Assembly: GCA_020348625.1 (NCBI GenBank)
Contig: CP070752.1
Coordinates: 2,986,273 to 2,996,641, forward strand
Reading direction: 5' to 3'
DNA from: Deltaproteobacteria bacterium
GTDB lineage: Bacteria; Desulfobacterota; DSM-4660; Desulfatiglandales; B25-G16
DNA length: 10,369 bases
Shown: one piece after another, positions 1 through 7,012 of the stretch
How the letters are laid out: every line of letters begins with the position of its first letter
How positions within the stretch are numbered: position 1 is the first letter of the stretch
Program-made: the position numbers and the translations under genes
The notes under the pieces: generated by a model
Told to the model about the DNA's origin: nothing
What the model saw: the letters and a program-made list of their open reading frames with translations, nothing else
Database searches by the model: none

Positions 1-486
1 TCCGCAGTAAGCCTCCCTGCAGGAGAGGTTTACACTGCTATGGAGAAGGAGATCGTTGACGGGGCTTTCCTTAATGGTTCTATGTTGTGGGACTATCAAC
101 TTCCGGAGATCATGAAGTATATCACGATGCCCCGCTGCAGTACATTTATGATGGGAATGGCCTTCAATAAGCAGACCTGGGCCAATCTGCCCAAGGAGGT
201 TAAGGCAATCATAGAGAAGGTCAGTTTTGAAAAGATGGTTGATGCGGCAGTGGATGCACAGCTGGATGCTGATGTGAAGGGCGAGAAGTTATTCGACGAC
301 AAAGGCGGGAAGAGAACCGAGCTGTCAGCCGCAGATGTACAGAAGATGAAGGAACTGTATAGGCCTATTTTCGCCGACTGGTTAAAGAGCATGGAGGCAA
401 AGGGTCTGCCTGGTAAACAGCTTCTCGATGATACTTACGCAATCTTGAAGGGACTAGGCGTGGAGGAACCATTTATTGCCCCGTAG
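1..486 (+). CDS. dctP: TRAP transporter substrate-binding protein (DctP), C-terminal part only
   Basis: This is the C-terminal 161 residues of a periplasmic solute-binding protein of a TRAP transporter. It captures an organic acid outside the inner membrane and delivers it to the DctQ-DctM permease. The open frame runs unbroken from base 1, so the gene starts left of the window; the first internal ATG (base 40) is not the start. Visible family signatures are SLPAGEVYTAMEKEIVDG near the left edge (the usual 'evYtALqkGvvDG' of DctP) and LPEIMKYIT, followed by the helical C-terminal segment with the LPKEV-type helix start. The stop is TAG at 484-486. The dctQ gene follows 79 bases later, the usual P-Q-M order. 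The ligand cannot be predicted because the N-terminal binding lobe is missing. Family assignment is secure; the gene is partial. Confidence 0.93.
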   Translation, partial: SAVSLPAGEVYTAMEKEIVDGAFLNGSMLWDYQLPEIMKYITMPRCSTFMMGMAFNKQTWANLPKEVKAIIEKVSFEKMVDAAVDAQLDADVKGEKLFDDKGGKRTELSAADVQKMKELYRPIFADWLKSMEAKGLPGKQLLDDTYAILKGLGVEEPFIAP

Positions 487-554
487 TAAGATTAGGCATT
501 ACGGTATTTGCCAGGCGAGGAAGGCGCCAAAAGAGATGACGAATGCTTGAATAC

Positions 555-560
555 AGGAGG
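555..560 (+). promoter_or_regulatory. Shine-Dalgarno site fixing a TTG start for dctQ
   Basis: AGGAGG stands 5 bases before a TTG at 566-568. No ATG or GTG in this frame lies close by, and the first internal methionine (codon 25) would cut into the first membrane helix. The site therefore supports the TTG start. Confidence 0.75.
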
Positions 561-565
561 GCCCA

Positions 566-1072
566 TTGGCTAATAACATTGCTCAGCACTACGTAAGCGT
601 AATCAGGAAAACGGGTAAGGTATGTACTGATGTAGCTATGGTCATTTTGTTCTTATTGATGCTCTTAGGTGCCAGTGAGGTTATAGGCAGGTTTTTCTTC
701 AATAGGCCAATAGTTGCTGTGCTTGAGCTCAGCCAGATCATGCAAGCAATGATAGTCTTCCTCGCTTGGGCTTATACCACGGCTCAGAGGTCGCATGTGA
801 GAGTAGAGCTATTCGTGCGTAATTTTTCGTCTCGATTACAGGCAATACTTGAGTTATTCATCGATATTGCAGGAGTAGTGCTTTTTGGGTTGATTGCCTG
901 GCAGGCAGCTGAAAAAGCTGTTTTTTACTGGGAAACCAATATGCAAGTTGACGTTCTTTTTATTCCACTGGCGCCTTTCCAGCTTTTTCTCTCCATTGGT
1001 GCAATCTTGCTCTGCCTTGAGCTGATTGCCCAAATGATAGAGCTAGCACCGAGGATGAAAGGAGAGAGCTAA
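566..1072 (+). CDS. dctQ: TRAP transporter small membrane subunit (DctQ)
   Basis: This is the small permease subunit of a TRAP transporter, a four-helix inner-membrane protein that pairs with DctM and helps dock the loaded DctP protein. At 168 residues it has the usual length. Hydrophobic segments lie at about residues 20-40, 52-72, 93-113 and 131-155, giving the expected four helices. The conserved DctQ element after helix 2 is visible as SHVRVELF (residues 76-83), where family members carry a similar H-[VI]-R-[VI]-[ED]. The start is TTG at 566, chosen because a perfect AGGAGG lies 5 bases upstream. The TAA stop at 1070-1072 is one base from the dctM start, so the two are almost certainly translationally coupled. 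Role and family are clear; the substrate is unknown. Confidence 0.93.
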   Translation: MANNIAQHYVSVIRKTGKVCTDVAMVILFLLMLLGASEVIGRFFFNRPIVAVLELSQIMQAMIVFLAWAYTTAQRSHVRVELFVRNFSSRLQAILELFIDIAGVVLFGLIAWQAAEKAVFYWETNMQVDVLFIPLAPFQLFLSIGAILLCLELIAQMIELAPRMKGES

Positions 1073-1073
1073 A

Positions 1074-2375
1074 ATGTCACCTCTTTTGGTAGGAATTATT
1101 GGCATACTTGCCTTTCTCGCGCTGGCAATAATCGGAATGCCCATCGGGTTTTCTTTTGCCAGCGTGGGCTTCGTTGGCATCGTCTTCCTCAGAGGTCTTG
1201 ACCCGGGACTATCGATTCTGGGGTCTATGCCCTATACGTGGGCTAGTAATTATAATCTCGTCGCAGTGCCTTTGTTCATCCTCATGGGACAGTTCGCTTA
1301 CCACTCGGCGATCAGCAGTGACCTTTACGATACTGCTTACAAGTGGGTCGGAAAACTTCCTGGTGGGTTAGCGATAACGACTACACTAGCCTGCACTGGT
1401 TTTGCTGCCTGTACTGGGTCCAGTTTGGCCTCCGCAGCTACAATGAGTACCATCGCGCTACCTGAGATGAAAAAAAACAACTATAATTCTCGGTTAGCGG
1501 TCGGTTGCATTGCCGGCGGAGGAACTCTTGGAATTCTTATCCCGCCAAGCGTTATCTTCATTATCTATGGAGTGATGACCTGGACATCCATCGGCAAACT
1601 GTTCATCGCTGGCATCCTTCCCGGACTCATTACTTCATTGATGTTTATAGCGCTCATATATTTCATGTGTAAACGCAACCCCAGTTTTGGCCCGCCTGGT
1701 CCGTCCTTCCCCTTCAAAGACCGGCTTGCTAGTCTGATAGGTATTTTGGGAATGCTGGTACTTTTTACAATAGTCATTGGAGGATTATACCTTGGCGCTT
1801 TCTCACCAAGCGAAGCCGGCGGAATCGGTGCCTTTGGCGCTTTTGTCGTACTCATCGTTAAGGCAAGGATAACCAAACAGAATCTGGCTGCTGCACTAAG
1901 AGACTCGACACGAACTGCGTGTTTTTCCTTTACCATCCTCATTGGAGCAATGATATTCGGTTCCCTTTTGACGATTAGCGGACTCCCTGCAGACCTTACG
2001 AAGTGGATAGTTAGTCTACCTGTATCGCCCAAGGTAATCCTCATATTAATCCTGATCATGTACCTTCCCCTCGGTGGTATTATGGATTCTTTGCCGATGA
2101 TACTGCTTACGTTACCGGTTGTGTTCCCGGTCATCGATACCTTGGGCTTCGACCCGGTATGGTTTGGCGTATTGATCGTCTTAATGTCGGAGATTTCATT
2201 AATCAGTCCACCCGTAGGCATAAATGCTTACATAATCCAGGGGATAGCTAAAGATGTACCCTTGGAAGAAGTCTTCCGTGGTGCTGTGCCGTTTATCGGT
2301 GTCCTAATAGTAGCTACAGCCTTGATAGTCGCTTTCCCACAGATCGCCCTTTTCTTGCCTGGCTTGATGAAATGA
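1074..2375 (+). CDS. dctM: TRAP transporter large membrane subunit (DctM)
   Basis: This is the large permease subunit that forms the ion-coupled transport path of the TRAP system in the inner membrane. At 433 residues it is full length for the family and is strongly hydrophobic throughout, with about a dozen predicted helices. Family signatures include the glycine-rich re-entrant segment GGGTLGILIPPS (residues 148-159), the ALPEMKK element (128-134), the SPSEAG element (244-249) and the C-terminal SPPVGINAYII (378-388). The start is ATG at 1074, one base after the dctQ stop, with AAAGGAGAG (1058-1066) inside the end of dctQ as its ribosome site. A 134-base spacer separates it from the amidohydrolase. 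No frameshift or missing motif was seen. Confidence 0.95.
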   Translation: MSPLLVGIIGILAFLALAIIGMPIGFSFASVGFVGIVFLRGLDPGLSILGSMPYTWASNYNLVAVPLFILMGQFAYHSAISSDLYDTAYKWVGKLPGGLAITTTLACTGFAACTGSSLASAATMSTIALPEMKKNNYNSRLAVGCIAGGGTLGILIPPSVIFIIYGVMTWTSIGKLFIAGILPGLITSLMFIALIYFMCKRNPSFGPPGPSFPFKDRLASLIGILGMLVLFTIVIGGLYLGAFSPSEAGGIGAFGAFVVLIVKARITKQNLAAALRDSTRTACFSFTILIGAMIFGSLLTISGLPADLTKWIVSLPVSPKVILILILIMYLPLGGIMDSLPMILLTLPVVFPVIDTLGFDPVWFGVLIVLMSEISLISPPVGINAYIIQGIAKDVPLEEVFRGAVPFIGVLIVATALIVAFPQIALFLPGLMK

Positions 2376-2509
2376 CACGGCATCCATACGCCGTAACTGA
2401 AAAGGTGGGAAAGGATTGAAAATGGTCTAATTAATCAAGAAAGGGTGAAAGGGTCGTACATGGGAATCTAGGGGCACCGTGTAGAGGCCCTCAACAGAAG
2501 GATCGTGTT
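2376..2509 (+). other. spacer between the transporter and catabolic genes
   Basis: This spacer is purine-rich, with several AAAGG/AAGGG tracts. It holds a weak 5-bp inverted repeat, ACGGC (2377-2381) with GCCGT (2390-2394), just after the dctM stop. No T-run follows, so it is not a convincing intrinsic terminator. AGAAGGA at 2496-2502 is the probable ribosome site for the next gene. No clear promoter was recognised. Confidence 0.4.
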
Positions 2510-3349
2510 ATGAGCAAAGGGATGAGCGCCAAGTTTAGGATCATTGATAGCTGGGTTAATCCTTTTCCAGATAATAAGACCGCTGAAGCCTGGAAAAACA
2601 GCCAACCTTTTAGGCTCATGGCACGTAAGTACAAATCCAAGATTCTGGAAATGCGTATCGAGCATCTGCTGGAATACCTGGAGAAGTATAATGTTGATAA
2701 GGCTGTACTTACTGGTGTCGACAGTGCTTATTGGTACATATCAAATGATTGGGTGGCACAGCAGGTGAAGCAACACCCTGACAAGTTGATCGGATGCGCA
2801 GCTGTTAACCCCGAGAAGGGCATGAAAGCGATTTATGAGTTGGAAAGGGCCGTAAAGGAGTTGGGCCTGAAGGGCGTCCTCATACTCCCCTACACGATTC
2901 GGAAGCCAATAAACGATAAGATAATGTACCCGTTCTTCGCCAAATGCTGCGAACTCAATGTTCCGGTCCATATTCAGGTCGGCCATACTGCCCCGCTTTT
3001 GCCCTCTGACGTAGGACGCCCCATTTATCTGGACGAGGTTGCCTTGTATTTTCCGGAACTCAGGATTTTGGCATCGCATATCGGATATCCCTGGACCGAC
3101 GAGATGATAGCCATGGCCTGGAAGCATGACAATATTTACATCGATGTCGGGACACACTACCCGAAATACTATCAAGCTCAATTTCTTAATTATTTGAATA
3201 CGTATGGGCAGGACAAGGTGTTATTTGCAAGCTGTTTTCCGTTGACTGACTACGATAGACAGATAAAGGAGCTAACCGAGTTGGATTTAAGGCCGGGGCC
3301 GAGAAGAAAATTCCTGAGAGACAATGCTATCAGGCTGTGGGGCCTATGA
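2510..3349 (+). CDS. amidohydrolase-2 family (ACMSD-like TIM-barrel) protein with an atypical metal site
   Basis: This 279-residue cytoplasmic protein belongs to the amidohydrolase 2 family, which holds metal-dependent hydrolases and decarboxylases such as ACMSD and gamma-resorcylate decarboxylase. Typical elements are FRIIDSWVNPF (residues 9-19), VHIQVGHTAP (153-162), SHIGYPWTDE (189-198), IYIDVG (209-214) and the end element RKFLRDNAIRLWG (266-278). Two retained metal or catalytic candidates are H154 and H190. The HxH that normally opens the barrel is W15-V16-N17 here, and the usual catalytic Asp of 'GTDYP' is C242 (ASCFP, 240-244), so standard metal chemistry is doubtful. The ATG at 2510 is preferred because AGAAGGA lies 7 bases upstream; the next ATG (codon 5) has no properly spaced site. 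Its place between transporter and CoA ligase suggests a role in the same pathway. The reaction is unknown. Confidence 0.85.
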   Translation: MSKGMSAKFRIIDSWVNPFPDNKTAEAWKNSQPFRLMARKYKSKILEMRIEHLLEYLEKYNVDKAVLTGVDSAYWYISNDWVAQQVKQHPDKLIGCAAVNPEKGMKAIYELERAVKELGLKGVLILPYTIRKPINDKIMYPFFAKCCELNVPVHIQVGHTAPLLPSDVGRPIYLDEVALYFPELRILASHIGYPWTDEMIAMAWKHDNIYIDVGTHYPKYYQAQFLNYLNTYGQDKVLFASCFPLTDYDRQIKELTELDLRPGPRRKFLRDNAIRLWGL

Positions 3350-3384
3350 TTTAGAAACGGAAAGAATAATGGAGTCGTAATCGG

Positions 3385-3407
3385 CCTGACAGGATCTATC
3401 TGGCAGG
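3385..3407 (+). promoter_or_regulatory. hairpin in the leader of the iron-sulfur flavoprotein gene
   Basis: CCTG-A-CAG (3385-3392) can pair with CTG-G-CAGG (3400-3407). This gives seven base pairs around one A/G mismatch and a 7-base loop. It ends 5 bases before the ribosome site GGAGG (3413-3417). No T-run follows, so it is more likely an mRNA structure or chance than a terminator. Confidence 0.3.
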
Positions 3408-3412
3408 GAAAG

Positions 3413-3417
3413 GGAGG
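3413..3417 (+). promoter_or_regulatory. Shine-Dalgarno site fixing a GTG start
   Basis: GGAGG ends 9 bases before the GTG at 3427. The ATG at 3431 is in another frame and meets a stop at once, so the GTG is the plausible start of the flavoprotein. Confidence 0.7.
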
Positions 3418-3426
3418 AGCTGAATT

Positions 3427-4122
3427 GTGGATGTAAAAATTCTTGGTATTGTAGGAAGCCCTCGAAAAGGAGGGAATACAGAAGTCATGATAAGCGCTGC
3501 ATTAGAAGCCGCAAGGGGTTTAGGAGGTGTTCAAACTGATATTGTCCTCATGGCTGGTCGAAACGTGTCTCCCTGTAAAGGCTGTTCCCATTGTTGGTTT
3601 CAACAAGGCGTGTGTGCCATCAAGGATGATGCCTATGAAATCGTGCAAAAAATGGTAGAGGCTGATGGCTTGATAATTGGGTCTCCCGTCTACTTTGGGA
3701 GTATTACCGCAACGTTGAAGGCGCTGCTTGAGCGGTGCCTCAGGCTGAATATCCTGAAAAAGCAAACTGACACTATGGACTACGAAGAGATCAAGAATGA
3801 GGAAGTAGTTTTTCCTCTCAGGAATAAGGTGGGTGGGGCTATTTCCGTTGGGGGTGTTCAGTCAGGTGGTCAAGAGAGGGTTATCATCGATATCCACGGT
3901 TTCTTTCTTCTGAACGATATGATCATAGTCACTGACGGTGGAATAAGGACTCCTGAGGTACACCCTCATTTCGGGGGAGTAGGGATTGGGCGGGGAAAGA
4001 AGCAAGTCGAAAAAGATCCTTACGGCATGGCGACCTCCCAATCTGTTGGACTACGCGTTGCAGAGGTAGCAAAGCTCATTAAACTCGGAACGCGGGTATC
4101 CCAAAAAGACAAGGCAACATAG
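3427..4122 (+). CDS. iron-sulfur flavoprotein (Isf-type, NADPH-dependent FMN reductase fold)
   Basis: This 231-residue protein has the flavodoxin-like fold of the NADPH-dependent FMN reductase family. It begins with the FMN phosphate loop GSPRKGGNTE (residues 10-19) and has the second flavin contact GSPVYFGSITATLKALLER (85-103). Between them is a compact cysteine motif, C50-x2-C53-x2-C56-x6-C63, which matches the C-x2-C-x2-C-x4-7-C signature of archaeal and bacterial iron-sulfur flavoproteins that bind FMN and one [4Fe-4S] cluster. Such proteins pass electrons between ferredoxin and other acceptors; the partner here is not known. The C-terminal third, with GGVQSGGQE (142-150) and a PHFGGVGIGRG loop (180-190), is as expected for longer family members. 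The GTG start is set by GGAGG at 3413-3417. The CoA ligase follows after 35 bases, so co-transcription is likely. Confidence 0.88.
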   Translation: MDVKILGIVGSPRKGGNTEVMISAALEAARGLGGVQTDIVLMAGRNVSPCKGCSHCWFQQGVCAIKDDAYEIVQKMVEADGLIIGSPVYFGSITATLKALLERCLRLNILKKQTDTMDYEEIKNEEVVFPLRNKVGGAISVGGVQSGGQERVIIDIHGFFLLNDMIIVTDGGIRTPEVHPHFGGVGIGRGKKQVEKDPYGMATSQSVGLRVAEVAKLIKLGTRVSQKDKAT

Positions 4123-4157
4123 AGAGCTGCAAGAAGCTCAAGAAAGGTTAATGAAAG

Positions 4158-5684
4158 ATGTATAGTAAGGGTATGACTACGAATGACCTTTTTCTTAGGG
4201 CCTGTTACAGGCACAAAGAGAAGAGGTGCTTAATCGATGGAGTATACAGTTACTCATATGGAGAGGTGAATCAAGAGTCAAATAGGTTCGCAAATGCTAT
4301 GCGAGGCTTGGGCGTGGAGAAGGGGGACAAGGTTGCCCTGCTGGCAAAGGATCGCAAGGAATTCGTATTCGCCTATGTGGGCTTGTCCAAGATCGGAGCG
4401 GTTATGGTACCGCTGAATTACAGGTGTGTAGCAAGGGAGTTGGAATACATGCTTAATGATTGCGGGGCCAAGGTACTGGTATTTGAGGCAGAGTATGCTG
4501 AAACTGTAGAACAGATGAAAGATATTTTGCCAAGGGTTTCGCATTTCATCTCGTTAGGTGCCGCTGATTTGGCGTTTGTAACGCCCTATGACAATTTGGG
4601 CTCTTCATCGAGCAGCGATGAGCCGAATCTGGAAGTTTCGGAAGATGATGAGTGTGCAATAATCTACTCGAGTGGAACCACTGGAAAACCAAAGGGCGCC
4701 GTTATCACTCACAGAACGCGGGTAGCGTGCACGGTTAACATGCTTTTGGACGGATCTGTGGAGGAAGAGGGCGTTTCTCTGCAGGCGTCTCCCCTGTTCC
4801 ATGCAGGAGCCTTGAATATAGGCCTTCTGCCCCATCTGGCAATTGGAGGAACAATCGTGGTGATTCCGCGTCTGCGCCCGGAAGAGGTCGCAAAGACGAT
4901 TGAGACAAAGCAGGTGACCCATATTGTTACCATTCCAACTCTCATAAACAGTTTGTTAGGGATAGGGGCTTTTGAGAGTTTCGATTTCTCCTCGCTGCGC
5001 AAGATATATTATGGGGGAGCAGCAATTTCCCGTAGGGATCTGGAGATGGTTCTCAGCAAGCTGCCAAAGGTGGAGTTTTTTCAAGGTTATGGTACAACCG
5101 AAGCAACTCAGTTAACCGTTCTAAAACCCGGATATCAAATAAGCAAGATTGGGTGTACAGGGAAACCCCATGTCTTTGTTGACTTGAGAGTCGTAGACGA
5201 AGACGATCTGGATGTCCTTCCCGGCCAGGCAGGCGAAATTGTCACTCGAGGCCCCCACGTTATGAAGGAGTATCTGAACCTCCCGGATGCAACTGAGGAG
5301 GCTTTTAGGAATGGCTGGTTTCACACCGGGGATGTGGCTCGCATTGATCAGGATGGTTTCATAACGATTGTTGACCGGAAAAAGGACGTAATTATCAGCG
5401 GAGCGGAGAATATCTACCCTAAAGAGATCGAAGATGTTCTGCATACTCATCCGAAGATCAAGGAAGCTGCTGTGTTTGGAATTCCGGATGAAAAATGGGG
5501 AGAATCAGTGTGTGCGGCCGTAATTCTCAAAGAGAAAGGATCTCTGAGCGAGGAAGAAATCATTGGCTATTGCAAAGAAAACTTGGCCAGTTACAAAAAG
5601 CCTCGAACGGTAAGGTTCTACGAATCCTTGCCCAGGAATCCACTGGGGAAGGTACAGAAAGAAGAGCTGAAGAAAATGGTTTAG
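4158..5684 (+). CDS. acyl-CoA synthetase (class I adenylate-forming, AMP-binding)
   Basis: This 508-residue cytoplasmic enzyme activates a carboxylic acid with ATP and CoA through an acyl-adenylate. All core motifs of the superfamily are present: the phosphate loop YSSGTTGKPKG (residues 170-180), the A4 region SPLFHAGALN (211-220), A5 QGYGTTEAT (309-317), the A7 aspartate in HTGD (389-392), the hinge region DRKKDVIISGAENIYPKEIE (406-425) and the catalytic lysine K498 in NPLGKVQ. The length fits the FadD-like/medium-to-long-chain or aromatic acid ligases, but the sequence does not fix the substrate. The ATG at 4158 has a modest AAAGG (4143-4147) upstream; the ATG at codon 6 (4173) is an alternative. 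It sits 35 bases after the flavoprotein and upstream of a crotonase-fold gene, as expected for a CoA-thioester pathway. Confidence 0.95.
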   Translation: MYSKGMTTNDLFLRACYRHKEKRCLIDGVYSYSYGEVNQESNRFANAMRGLGVEKGDKVALLAKDRKEFVFAYVGLSKIGAVMVPLNYRCVARELEYMLNDCGAKVLVFEAEYAETVEQMKDILPRVSHFISLGAADLAFVTPYDNLGSSSSSDEPNLEVSEDDECAIIYSSGTTGKPKGAVITHRTRVACTVNMLLDGSVEEEGVSLQASPLFHAGALNIGLLPHLAIGGTIVVIPRLRPEEVAKTIETKQVTHIVTIPTLINSLLGIGAFESFDFSSLRKIYYGGAAISRRDLEMVLSKLPKVEFFQGYGTTEATQLTVLKPGYQISKIGCTGKPHVFVDLRVVDEDDLDVLPGQAGEIVTRGPHVMKEYLNLPDATEEAFRNGWFHTGDVARIDQDGFITIVDRKKDVIISGAENIYPKEIEDVLHTHPKIKEAAVFGIPDEKWGESVCAAVILKEKGSLSEEEIIGYCKENLASYKKPRTVRFYESLPRNPLGKVQKEELKKMV

Positions 5685-5858
5685 GGAGGGATGGAAAGCC
5701 TGGGAGGTTCGGCCAGCAAAGGTACCAGTGCCCTGATTTTGGTCATCACGAGTTGACCTATAAGAGGACGGATATACTGCTGAGGGACTGAGTGAGAATG
5801 ATGAGGCATGAATTGGTATGTTGGGGATAAGAGAAAGCTCCAAAATGGGTAGTTAATG
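5685..5858 (+). other. spacer between CoA ligase and crotonase-fold genes
   Basis: No gene was recognised here. TTGACC (5753-5758) and TATACT (5773-5778) resemble a sigma-70 pair, but only 14 bases separate them, so I do not call a promoter. An ATG at 5856 in the crotonase frame lies just ahead of that gene's ribosome site and is probably not used. Confidence 0.35.
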
Positions 5859-5866
5859 GAGGAGGA
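5859..5866 (+). promoter_or_regulatory. Shine-Dalgarno site deciding the crotonase-fold start
   Basis: GGAGGAGG lies 7 bases before the ATG at 5874, an ideal distance. The earlier in-frame ATG at 5856 precedes this site and has no good site of its own, so the shorter protein is preferred. Confidence 0.8.
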
Positions 5867-5873
5867 TTTTGAG

Positions 5874-6785
5874 ATGAAGTACGAAAACGTTATGTACGAG
5901 GTGGATGACAGGATCGCGAAGATAACTCTGAACCGTCCTGAGAAGAGGAACCCACTCAACTGGCCCTTGTTGGCAGAACTGAGCGCAGCCCTCAAGGAAG
6001 CGGAGAGAGACAAGAACATTAGGGTGATCATTCTCAAAGGGGCGGGCCCTTGTTTCTCGGCCGGCCACGATCTGAGCGAGACAATGGGAGATGCCCCGCT
6101 GCATAAAGGTGAGAAGACCTGGGATGAGGCACTCAAGAGCGATGATAGGTGGGGAGTCGGGGTTAGCATATGGGACAGCAGGGCTCATGTGCAAGGGCAT
6201 ATCGACTATGTCCTGGAAATATGGAATAATTGGAAGCCAATTATCGCCCAGGTCCACAGCTATTGTTTGGGTGGTGCTTCAGGGATAGCACTAGCATGTG
6301 ACCTGCTCATAGTCTCGGAGGATGCCAGGCTCGGTTACCCTCCAGCGAGAGGTATGGCGCCTGGCGATGAGATAGCTATTTATTCATGGCATGTGGGACT
6401 GAAGAAGGCAAAGGAACTCTCCCTTACAGGTGATAGCTTGACTGCAGACGAGATGCTGGACTACGGTATGGCCAACTATGTATTTCCAATGGAGAAGCTT
6501 GAAGAGGAGACACTAAAAATAGCAAAAAGAATAGCGAATATCGATCTTGATCTATTGTCGCTTTCCAAGAGAGTTGTGAACCGAACCTTTGATCAGATGG
6601 GGTTTACCATTTCCATGCAATATGGCGCTGAATTCGATACCATGGGACACTTTCTGGACGTACAAAAAGAGTTCGGTGAAAAGGTGAGAGAAAAAGGCAT
6701 AAAAGGCGCTTTGGAGTGGAGAGATGGACCCTTTGGAGGCATAGTGGGCAGATACCCTCCTCCGAGGAAAAGAAGGAAGAGATGA
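5874..6785 (+). CDS. crotonase-fold (enoyl-CoA hydratase/isomerase family) protein without the hydratase glutamates
   Basis: This 303-residue protein has the crotonase fold, which binds CoA thioesters and stabilises an enolate in an oxyanion hole. It shows the N-terminal ITLNRPEKRNPLNW (residues 17-30), the first oxyanion element CFSAGHDLSE (60-69), the second one LGGASGIALACD (132-143) and TGDSLTADEMLDYGMAN (185-201). The two acids of rat enoyl-CoA hydratase (E144, E164) align with G137 and P157 (GYPPARG), so simple hydration by that mechanism is unlikely; D165 and E166 lie close by and could serve instead. Residues 70-120 hold a longer insert than in the usual 260-residue enzymes, and the end is very basic (RKRRKR). 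The start at 5874 follows GGAGGAGG. An isomerase, hydrolase, C-C lyase or dehydratase role is possible. The fold is clear; the reaction is not. Confidence 0.9.
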   Translation: MKYENVMYEVDDRIAKITLNRPEKRNPLNWPLLAELSAALKEAERDKNIRVIILKGAGPCFSAGHDLSETMGDAPLHKGEKTWDEALKSDDRWGVGVSIWDSRAHVQGHIDYVLEIWNNWKPIIAQVHSYCLGGASGIALACDLLIVSEDARLGYPPARGMAPGDEIAIYSWHVGLKKAKELSLTGDSLTADEMLDYGMANYVFPMEKLEEETLKIAKRIANIDLDLLSLSKRVVNRTFDQMGFTISMQYGAEFDTMGHFLDVQKEFGEKVREKGIKGALEWRDGPFGGIVGRYPPPRKRRKR

Positions 6786-7012
6786 AGCAGCAGAGGCTAG
6801 CTTTCTGTTCCGGCAACAACTTCTCAAGGTCGTTTCATGTTCGCCAAGATTGGGTCAAAGGCGTAATTGTTGATGAGGCCGGATTGATGCAGTGCGAAGG
6901 TCTATCCTGACGAAACGTCAAGGATGGGAATGTATGGCAAGCATGGCGAGTCGGGCAGATGAAAAGGCGCTAGGGGCTTCTGAATACCACTTGAAGAAAG
7001 GGGTGCTGTAAT
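6786..7012 (+). other. spacer between crotonase-fold and FAD oxidoreductase genes
   Basis: No gene was recognised in these 227 bases. A hairpin lies at 6904-6925 (listed separately). GGGG at 7000-7003, within AAAGGGG, is the probable ribosome site for the next ATG at 7013. No clear promoter was seen. Confidence 0.4.
6904..6925 (+). promoter_or_regulatory. hairpin in the spacer before the FAD oxidoreductase gene
   Basis: ATCCT-GACG (6904-6912) pairs with CGTC-(A)-AGGAT (6916-6925). This gives nine base pairs with one bulged A and an AAA loop. No T-run follows, so an mRNA processing, stability or pausing signal is as likely as a terminator. It is among the better-paired short hairpins in the window. 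Confidence 0.4.

Noticed and set aside
1565..2221. 218-codon minus-strand frame opposite dctM
   Set aside because: It is an antisense shadow of a well-supported membrane protein gene, with no motif of its own.
2377..2394. ACGGC/GCCGT hairpin after dctM as a terminator
   Set aside because: Only 5 bp with an 8-base loop and no T-run.
5753..5778. TTGACC and TATACT resembling a sigma-70 promoter before the crotonase-fold gene
   Set aside because: The spacer is only 14 bases, clearly shorter than the usual 16-18, so a functional promoter is unlikely.
5856..5873. Upstream ATG that would lengthen the crotonase-fold protein by six residues
   Set aside because: The strong GGAGGAGG lies between it and the ATG at 5874, at ideal spacing for the latter.
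6716..6910. 64-codon + frame overlapping the end of the crotonase-fold gene
   Set aside because: It is out of frame with the real gene over its first third and shows no motif; it ends at the hairpin by chance of a stop codon.
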